Shown here: piece by piece, positions 57,562 to 64,000 of the stretch
Position numbering within the stretch: the stretch's first letter is position 1
Layout: each line of letters starts with the position of its first letter
Assembly: GCA_937775205.1 (NCBI GenBank)
Contig: CALKBX010000009.1
Location: forward strand, 1 to 64,000
DNA length: 64,000 nucleotides
Reading direction: 5' to 3'
Source: an uncultured Verrucomicrobiae bacterium
GTDB taxonomy: Bacteria > Verrucomicrobiota > Verrucomicrobiia > Limisphaerales > UBA1100
Made by a program: the position numbers and the translations under genes
The notes under the pieces: model-generated
What the model saw: only the letters and a program-made list of their open reading frames with translations
Told to the model about the DNA's origin: nothing
Database searches by the model: none

Positions 57562-58557
57562 ATGGCTACGTCACACGACAAACAAGGCGAGTGGGTGGAC
57601 TCGCAGCAATGGTCGCTCAAGCTGCCCAACCGTTGGCACGTGCTGCCGCACGAAGTGGTGTTCGCGCTCTTCCTCGGCGCAGTGTGGTTGCGGCTCGGCA
57701 CAGTCGTCGGCTTCGCTCATTCCAGCACGCTCATTTACGGGCTCTATCTTCTCTCACTCATTATGGTGGTGGCGTGGACGCAGTCGCGGCCTTCGCCGTA
57801 TCGTTGGCGGGTGCGGATGTTGTTCACGCTCACCGTCAGCGTGCTCTCGTATTTTTCGCTAACCACCGCCGTGCCACTGATGCACAACCCGCACGGGCTC
57901 GCCCTCGCCTGGCATCAGGATGCCGCGCTGAGCCAATGGGATGTGGCGCTGTTTGGCGACCTGCCACGCGCGCTGATGGCATCCCAACCGGCGGCGTGGG
58001 TGACGGATCTGTTTATGGGGTGTTACCTGTTTTTCTTTTACTATCTCGTGGGCGGGCTGTTGTTTTATTTCATCACTAATCTGAACAAATTCCGCGTGTG
58101 TCTCGTGGGCTTTTGCACGCTGTACGCGTTGGGGTACGTGGGCTATATGCTGCTGCCGGCTGCGGGGCCGGTTGCGGAAATGGGCGCGCGCACCGGCGGC
58201 TGGCTCACTAACGTGGGCGGCAGCGTCATCGCCCAGAGGACGAATGGCGTGGACGTTTTTCCAAGCATTCACATGGCGGCTTCGTTATTTCTGTTGCTCT
58301 TCGATTGGGAACATCGCCGCAAACATTTCTGGTGGGTGCTCGCGCCGGTGGTGGGGCTGTGGATTTCCACGGTGTTTCTGCGCTACCATTATGGCATCGA
58401 TCTCGTGGCCGGCATCGCACTGGCGCTGGGCTGCATTTGGCTGACGCGGTGGTATGCCCAAAGCCAACTCTGCGACGAGGTGGAAGCTGAATGCGCCGCG
58501 CACGGCAAACAAGCGGTGGTCGCACATGAGTCACTCGATTCGCAAGAATCGGTTTAG
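57562..58557 (+). CDS. PAP2-superfamily (AUR1/inositolphosphotransferase-like) membrane phosphatase
   Basis: Multiple TM; VDVFPSIHMAASLFLLL and RYHYGIDLVAGIALAL motifs. Confidence 0.85.
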   Translation: MATSHDKQGEWVDSQQWSLKLPNRWHVLPHEVVFALFLGAVWLRLGTVVGFAHSSTLIYGLYLLSLIMVVAWTQSRPSPYRWRVRMLFTLTVSVLSYFSLTTAVPLMHNPHGLALAWHQDAALSQWDVALFGDLPRALMASQPAAWVTDLFMGCYLFFFYYLVGGLLFYFITNLNKFRVCLVGFCTLYALGYVGYMLLPAAGPVAEMGARTGGWLTNVGGSVIAQRTNGVDVFPSIHMAASLFLLLFDWEHRRKHFWWVLAPVVGLWISTVFLRYHYGIDLVAGIALALGCIWLTRWYAQSQLCDEVEAECAAHGKQAVVAHESLDSQESV

Positions 58558-58605
58558 GACACATTGGGCATTGGACACGCCGCATTTTGCCGCTAGCTTC
58601 CGCCA

Positions 58606-59706
58606 ATGATTATTGGCGTCCCCTGCGAAGTAAAAGCCGAAGAGCACCGTGTGGGTTTGCTGCCGTCCGCCGCGTACCAACTCACCCAGCGCGGCCATCG
58701 CGTGCTGGTGGAAACCGGCGCGGGTGCGGGCAGCGGCTATCCCGATATCAACTACACCGAAGCCGGCGCGGAAATTTGCGACACGCACGAGGGCGTGTTT
58801 GCCGCCGCAGATCTCATTGTAAAAGTAAAAGAACCGCAGCCGGAAGAAACCCCGATGCTGCGCGAAGGCCAAATCCTGTTCACTTACCTCCACCTCGCTC
58901 CGGCGCCCGAGTTGACCCAAGCATTGGCCGCGAGCAAGTGCACGGCCATTGCCTACGAAACCATTGAGGTCAACGGCCGCCTGCCGTTGCTCGAGCCGAT
59001 GAGCGAAATCGCCGGGCGCATGTCCGTCATTGTTGGCGGCTATTATCTCGCCAAACATTTCACCGGCAGCGGCACGTTGCTCGGCGGCGTGCCCGGAGTG
59101 TTGCCCGGTAAAGTGGTGGTGCTCGGCGGCGGCGTCAGTGGCGTGAACGCCGCCCGAATGGCCACCGGCCTCGGCGCGGATGTCACCATCCTCGAGGTGG
59201 ACGTCGAGCGGATGCGGTTTCTCGACATCACGTTGCACACCGCCCACACACTTTACTCCGACCCCGCGCATCTTATGGAGCTGCTCCCCAACGTCGATCT
59301 CCTCATCGGTGCCGTGCTCGTCCCCGGCGCCAAAGCCCCCAAGCTCATCACGCGCGAAATGCTCCGCGTCATGCGGCCTGGCAGTGTGGTGGTGGATATC
59401 GCCATCGACCAAGGCGGCTGCGCCGAGACCAGTCGGCCCACCACCCACAACGATCCCGTGTACACCGAGGAAGGTGTCATCCATTATTGCGTTGCCAATA
59501 TGCCCGGCGCTTATGCGCGCACCGCCACCCAAGCGCTCGCCAACGTCACTTTCCCTTACGTGGATATCATCGCCAACCGCGGCCTCGCCGAAGCCGCCGC
59601 CGCCAAGCCCGAACTACTCGGCGGCATCAACGTGATGGGCGGCCAAGTCACCTGCCCCGCCGTCGCCGAAGCCCACGGGATGGAGTGCGGCGAAGTAGTA
59701 TTGTAG
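58606..59706 (+). CDS. ald: Alanine dehydrogenase
   Basis: [94 protein letters not shown]. Confidence 0.96.
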   Translation: MIIGVPCEVKAEEHRVGLLPSAAYQLTQRGHRVLVETGAGAGSGYPDINYTEAGAEICDTHEGVFAAADLIVKVKEPQPEETPMLREGQILFTYLHLAPAPELTQALAASKCTAIAYETIEVNGRLPLLEPMSEIAGRMSVIVGGYYLAKHFTGSGTLLGGVPGVLPGKVVVLGGGVSGVNAARMATGLGADVTILEVDVERMRFLDITLHTAHTLYSDPAHLMELLPNVDLLIGAVLVPGAKAPKLITREMLRVMRPGSVVVDIAIDQGGCAETSRPTTHNDPVYTEEGVIHYCVANMPGAYARTATQALANVTFPYVDIIANRGLAEAAAAKPELLGGINVMGGQVTCPAVAEAHGMECGEVVL

Positions 59707-59720
59707 TTCTCCCGGCGGCA

Positions 59721-60593
59721 TCACTTCGCTTCGCGCACAAACGCGCGCAACAACTTTTCCTGTTGTTCATTTCCCAAGGCTAATTCTGGATGCCATTGCA
59801 CGGCTACTAGCCACGGGTCACCCGGCGCATTGCCTTCGATGGCCTCGATGACTCCGCTCCGGTCGGTGGCGGTGATGCGCAGGTTGCGGCCCAATTTCAA
59901 AACCGCTTGCCGGTGGTAACTGCCCACGTTGGCGAGGCGTTGGGTTTCGGCAATGTTCGCCAATCGGCTGCCTTCGGCGAGGGACACGGGATGGCCGTCG
60001 GAATTGAAATGGAGGTCGGCCAGTGTTTTATTGTCGTCGAGATTGCGCAGCGTGCCGCCCCGGGCGACGTTCAAGATTTGGCAGCCGCGGCAAATTCCCA
60101 AAATGGGCAACTGCTTTTTCACGGCGGCTTGGATGAGTGCGATTTCAAAATCATCGCGCTGGCGATTCACCTCCGCGCCTTCGGCGGGATTGCCGCCGTA
60201 CAATCGCGGATCCACATCGCCGCCGCCGCCGAGGATGATGCCGCCGATATTATTTTTTTCCAGCCACGCCTCAATACGTGCGGAGTCCGCGCCGGTTTGT
60301 TCTGGATGAAAAGGAACCAATCGGCCACCGGCGCGAGTTATGGAAATTTTGTAGGCTTCGTTGATGCCCAGCTCGCGCAGCCAAGTGTCGTTGGGCGAGA
60401 AGGCGATGTTCGGCGCATCGGCGGGCAATCTGCTTTCCGCCCATTGATCCAGCGCGAAGGGGAACACGATGCGATAGCCGAGGCACGCCAGCACCATCAG
60501 CCCCGCGCCAATTGCCACTCGCCGCGGCCAACGCCGGGGTTTGGGGGCGGCGACTTCGGCTTCGGTGTTAGTCTTTTTGGGGGTCTCCATCAT
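59721..60593 (-). CDS. Gamma-glutamyl-gamma-aminobutyrate hydrolase family (peptidase C26) protein with TM anchor
   Basis: IILGGGGDVDPRLYGG; LPILGICRGCQILNVARGGTL; VQWHPELALGNEQQEKLLRAFV. Confidence 0.9.
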   Translation of the reverse strand: MMETPKKTNTEAEVAAPKPRRWPRRVAIGAGLMVLACLGYRIVFPFALDQWAESRLPADAPNIAFSPNDTWLRELGINEAYKISITRAGGRLVPFHPEQTGADSARIEAWLEKNNIGGIILGGGGDVDPRLYGGNPAEGAEVNRQRDDFEIALIQAAVKKQLPILGICRGCQILNVARGGTLRNLDDNKTLADLHFNSDGHPVSLAEGSRLANIAETQRLANVGSYHRQAVLKLGRNLRITATDRSGVIEAIEGNAPGDPWLVAVQWHPELALGNEQQEKLLRAFVREAK

Positions 60594-61950
60594 CCGTGCT
60601 GGGCGCGCCCTCGCCGGTGATGAGGTCGAGGTTCACCTTGCCGTGTTTCAGAAATACCGCGAGCGGGAAAAAGATGCCGAGCGCGGGGCCGGGGTCTTCC
60701 TTGGAAAAAATATCGTACACATTGTGTTTGTGATCGCCGAGCACGCGGCGGGCTTCGGCGAGGCGCGCTTTGGGGTCGAGGCCGGTTTTTAATCCGCGCA
60801 ACAATGCCTTAAGTCCGGCGCGTTTGGAGCCATCGCGGAATTCGGATTTGGCGGTTTCCCAGCCGGATTTCAGCGCGGCGTGGCCGGCCTCGCTGTGGGA
60901 GAGTTCGTTGAGCGTGGCGAGGAAGGCGAGGATTGGGATTTCGGTTTTCACATCCATTCGCCGCTCGGCATCGAGGTCGACCTTGCCGGTGGAGGCGAGT
61001 TGAAACGTGAGCCACGGATAATCCCAGCCGGACTCGACGGCTTGGATGAGCCCGCCCCAGAAGCGGGGGTTTACTTCGATGAGATGCGGCGCGGAATCAG
61101 GCTGGCCGTCCCACCGAAAATCCAGTTCGGCCACCCCATGCCAATCGAGCGGGCCGAGCACTTCACCGGCGATTTTTTCCATCGCAGGCGCTTCGACCGT
61201 TTCGCGCATTGCGCCCGGGCCGGTCTTGGCGGGAAAAATGCGGAGGTTGCGGTAGGTCATGCACGCCTCGAGCTTGCCGCGATTGAAAAGTGTGGTGACG
61301 CAATAATCATCGCCGGGGACGAGCGCCTGAATGATCGGCAAATCGCCGGGCGCCAAATTGAATTGGTCCACGAACTGCAGAAATGTTTTTTCCAATTCGT
61401 CGCGCGTATCAATTTTGGCGATGCCCACGCCCGAGGACGACTCGCGGATTTTCAGGAACGCCGGCACCGCCATTTCGCCGAGCTGCGCGTGAAAGTCCGC
61501 CACCGTTTCTGGAATCCAGGTGGCCGGCATCGGCAAGCCGCGCTCCTGCGCGTACGCCGCGATCGTGCCCTTGTTGTGCACTTGCATGATTTCGTCGATG
61601 CCCGGTAGCGCCAGCGAAATGTGCGGCTCGAACCGCTCGCGATGTTGCGCGATGAGGTAGCTCTCCTTGTGAATGGGCAACAGAACGTACGGCCGGTCGT
61701 CGTCCGGTTTGTGTTCGATCACCACCGCCTCCAGCGCATCGAGGAAGCCCTCGGGATCCCGATCGGGATCGGGATACTTGAATTTCGCCGTGCAGTATTT
61801 CGACAGCGACCCTGGCGTCATCGAATAATGATCGCCTGCCACCACCTCCACCCCGCGCCGCCCGAGGCTGCGCACGGCCACCAACGTCTGCCAGCCGCGC
61901 GCGAAAGTGACGATCGCCCGTCCCGCCGATTGTTCAGATTGTTTACTCAT
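60568..61950 (-). CDS. ATP-grasp domain protein (carboxylate-amine ligase-like)
   Basis: VVAGDHYSMTPGSLSKYCTAKFKYPDPDRDPEGFLDAL; VPAFLKIRESSSGVGIAKI; GVAELDFRWDGQPDSAPHLIEVNPRFWGG. Confidence 0.88.
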   Translation of the reverse strand: MSKQSEQSAGRAIVTFARGWQTLVAVRSLGRRGVEVVAGDHYSMTPGSLSKYCTAKFKYPDPDRDPEGFLDALEAVVIEHKPDDDRPYVLLPIHKESYLIAQHRERFEPHISLALPGIDEIMQVHNKGTIAAYAQERGLPMPATWIPETVADFHAQLGEMAVPAFLKIRESSSGVGIAKIDTRDELEKTFLQFVDQFNLAPGDLPIIQALVPGDDYCVTTLFNRGKLEACMTYRNLRIFPAKTGPGAMRETVEAPAMEKIAGEVLGPLDWHGVAELDFRWDGQPDSAPHLIEVNPRFWGGLIQAVESGWDYPWLTFQLASTGKVDLDAERRMDVKTEIPILAFLATLNELSHSEAGHAALKSGWETAKSEFRDGSKRAGLKALLRGLKTGLDPKARLAEARRVLGDHKHNVYDIFSKEDPGPALGIFFPLAVFLKHGKVNLDLITGEGAPSTDDGDPQKD

Positions 61951-62576
61951 CGATCCAGTCCGTGATTGTAAACCCGTTCCAGTTGCGTCGCCCGTGAAAG
62001 CTCAACCGGGCTGATTATTTTTCGATCCGGCGGCATCGGCCCGCCGTTGTATTTCTCGATCGTCGCCAAAAACGGTTTCCAGTTCAAGTCACCAAGCGCC
62101 GTGAGCTTGCCCATTTCCCGCCCCGTCGTTTTGTTCCACGCGTGAAAAACCAGCTCCGAACAATACAGATTTTCCTGCCCCAACTCGTATTTGAAATCGT
62201 ACGGCTTCCCCGCGTGCGGATGCAGGTTCGCCAAAAATTTTGGCAGATGCTCCCGATGCGCCGTCTTCACGCGAAACGCCGCCCACCGTCCATCGCGGCT
62301 CACCGATTTCCATTTTTCAAACGGCGTATAAATTACCCCCGCGCCCGTCGCCTCGATCACTGTCCACGCCCCGTCGCGTTTGTGCAGCACGCCCACGTGC
62401 GAGTAATTCGATTCCGTGACGCCTTCGATGGCCACCACCAAATCCCCCTCCAATGACAGCGCCTGAAAAACCAAATCCCCCTCTTGCGGCGAGTAAGTCC
62501 GCGATTGTTCGAGGCCCGCACAGCCCGAGAGGCTAGCGGCTAATGCAATGGTTCCAAATACGTTTGCGATCTTCAT
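61947..62576 (-). CDS. YiiX/YebB-like NlpC/P60-superfamily lipoprotein
   Basis: Lipobox LSGCAG; EGDLVFQALS; NYSHVGVLHKRDGAWTVIEA; LYCSELVFHAW. Confidence 0.85.
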   Translation of the reverse strand: MKIANVFGTIALAASLSGCAGLEQSRTYSPQEGDLVFQALSLEGDLVVAIEGVTESNYSHVGVLHKRDGAWTVIEATGAGVIYTPFEKWKSVSRDGRWAAFRVKTAHREHLPKFLANLHPHAGKPYDFKYELGQENLYCSELVFHAWNKTTGREMGKLTALGDLNWKPFLATIEKYNGGPMPPDRKIISPVELSRATQLERVYNHGLDR

Positions 62577-62667
62577 TGTGTGGGAAAGGTAACATCGCGC
62601 CGCATAAAGCGTTAATTGAAACGACGCGGCCGACCATCGACTGAGTCGATGTAGCCCGGGCTACATT

Positions 62668-64000
62668 TCACGTCCAAATCTGGCGGTCGAGGCTGCGGTA
62701 TTGGATGGCTTCGGAGACGTGTTCGGCTTGGATAGATTCGGTGCCGGCGAGGTCGGCCATGGTGCGGGAGACTTTTAGGATGCGGTCGTAGGCGCGGGCG
62801 CTGAGGTCGAGCTCTTCCATCGCGGCGCGCAGGAGGTCGCGCGTGGGATCGTCGAGGGCGCAGTGTTTTTGGAGGTGGCGCGATTGCATTCGGGCGTTGC
62901 AGCTGGGCTTGCCGCGCCAGCGGCGGTATTGGGCGCGGCGGGCTTCGAGCACGCGTTCGCGGATGGTGGCGCTGGATTCGCCGCCGGATTGCGAATCCAT
63001 TTCGCGGAACTTCACCGGCGGCACTTCCACGTGCAAATCGATGCGGTCGAGCAACGGCCCGGAAATGCGGCCGAGGTAGTTTTGAATTTCGCGCGGGCTG
63101 CTGCGGCTTTCGGCGGGCATCTTGCCGTCGGGCGTGGGGTTCATTGCGGCGACGAGCATGAACTCCGCCGGGAACGTCATCGTGCCCGCCGCGCGGCTGA
63201 TGGTGACGTGGCCGTCCTCGAGCGGTTGACGCATGGTTTCCAAAACGCTGCGGCGGAATTCGGGCAGTTCGTCCAAAAACAAAACGCCGTGATGGGCCAA
63301 CGAAATTTCGCCGGGCGATGGGTTGATGTTGCCGCCGAGCAATCCTGCATCGCTTGCCGTGTGATGCGGCGCGCGGAAGGGGCGCTGCGTGACGAGCGCT
63401 TGCTTGGCCTCGAGCAATCCGGCGACGCTATGGATGCGGGTGGTCTCGAGCGCTTCATCCAAAGTAAGCGGCGGCAGGATGGTACCCAGCCGTTTGGCGA
63501 TCATACTTTTGCCCGTGCCCGGCGGGCCGATGAGAATCAAATTGTGCCCGCCCGCGGCAGCGATTTCCAGCGCACGCTTCACGGTTTCCTGCCCCTTCAC
63601 TTCGGCGAGGTCGTACTCGCCATTGGCTTGATGTTCAAACAGCGATTTTGTGTCCACATACGTGGGCGAGATGGGCGCGGTGCCGGCGATGAAGCTTGCC
63701 GCCTCGCGCAGATTTTTCACGGGGATGACCTCCAGGCCTTCAACGACCGCTGCCTCGGCCGCGTTATCCGGCGGCACCAGCAAACCGCGTCGCCCTTCCG
63801 CGCGCGCGCTGAGCGCCACGGGCAACACACCCTTCACGCGCCGCACTTTTCCGGTGAGCGCCAGCTCACCGATGATTGTGTAGTCCGCCGCGTCGCCGAT
63901 GCTCGATTGTTCGCTGGCCATCAGCCATGCGATCCCGATTGCCAAATCAAAGCTCGGCCCTTCCTTGCGCAGATCGGCGGGGGCGAGGTTGATGGTCGTT
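62668..64000 (-). CDS. comM: YifB/ComM family Mg-chelatase-like AAA ATPase (N-terminus beyond the window)
   Basis: INLAPADLRKEGPSFDLAIGIAWLMAS continues to the window end in frame; NLILIGPPGTGKSMIAKRL; GNINPSPGEISLAHHGVLFLDELPEF; ARAYDRILKVSRTMADLAG. Confidence 0.93.
   Translation of the reverse strand, partial: TTINLAPADLRKEGPSFDLAIGIAWLMASEQSSIGDAADYTIIGELALTGKVRRVKGVLPVALSARAEGRRGLLVPPDNAAEAAVVEGLEVIPVKNLREAASFIAGTAPISPTYVDTKSLFEHQANGEYDLAEVKGQETVKRALEIAAAGGHNLILIGPPGTGKSMIAKRLGTILPPLTLDEALETTRIHSVAGLLEAKQALVTQRPFRAPHHTASDAGLLGGNINPSPGEISLAHHGVLFLDELPEFRRSVLETMRQPLEDGHVTISRAAGTMTFPAEFMLVAAMNPTPDGKMPAESRSSPREIQNYLGRISGPLLDRIDLHVEVPPVKFREMDSQSGGESSATIRERVLEARRAQYRRWRGKPSCNARMQSRHLQKHCALDDPTRDLLRAAMEELDLSARAYDRILKVSRTMADLAGTESIQAEHVSEAIQYRSLDRQIWT

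Noticed and set aside
61745-61775. GGGATC-type tandem repeat
   Set aside because: It encodes PDPDRDP within a clear ATP-grasp CDS; ordinary coding low complexity.

Overview
This is a GC-rich bacterial window. The gene content suggests a Verrucomicrobia/Planctomycetes-type organism (inference): DUF1501, DUF1549/DUF1553, DUF1552 and DUF1592-type surface/cytochrome proteins, plus a verrucomicrobial-style prepilin. It carries about 45 supportable CDSs, one tRNA-Arg(CCT), three convincing terminators and several intergenic palindromic repeats. I see no CRISPR array, rRNA, transposase or phage module. The most interesting signals are: (1) a tightly packed minus-strand operon (about 42.3-48.1 kb) encoding a GcvH-like lipoyl carrier, a CobW GTPase, a small Cys-containing protein, a 4Fe-4S protein, a DUF116-polyprenyl-synthase fusion and a prenyltransferase-repeat protein, divergent from a cysteine desulfurase; (2) a shared Ala/Lys/Thr-rich helical module (KQKPA...) spliced into three adjacent, unrelated proteins (10.0-17.3 kb), including a 297-bp internal duplication and two insertions between WD40 repeats; (3) a eukaryote/alga-like UMP-CMP kinase with an unusual N-terminal domain; (4) at least six probable single-base frameshifts, four of them between 28.9 and 32.9 kb; (5) hairpin/TIR-bearing dispersed repeats, one of which supplies a gene's stop codon; (6) a 95-aa protein built only from K, A, P and V after its start Met. 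No database searches were run; all family calls are from motif recognition.
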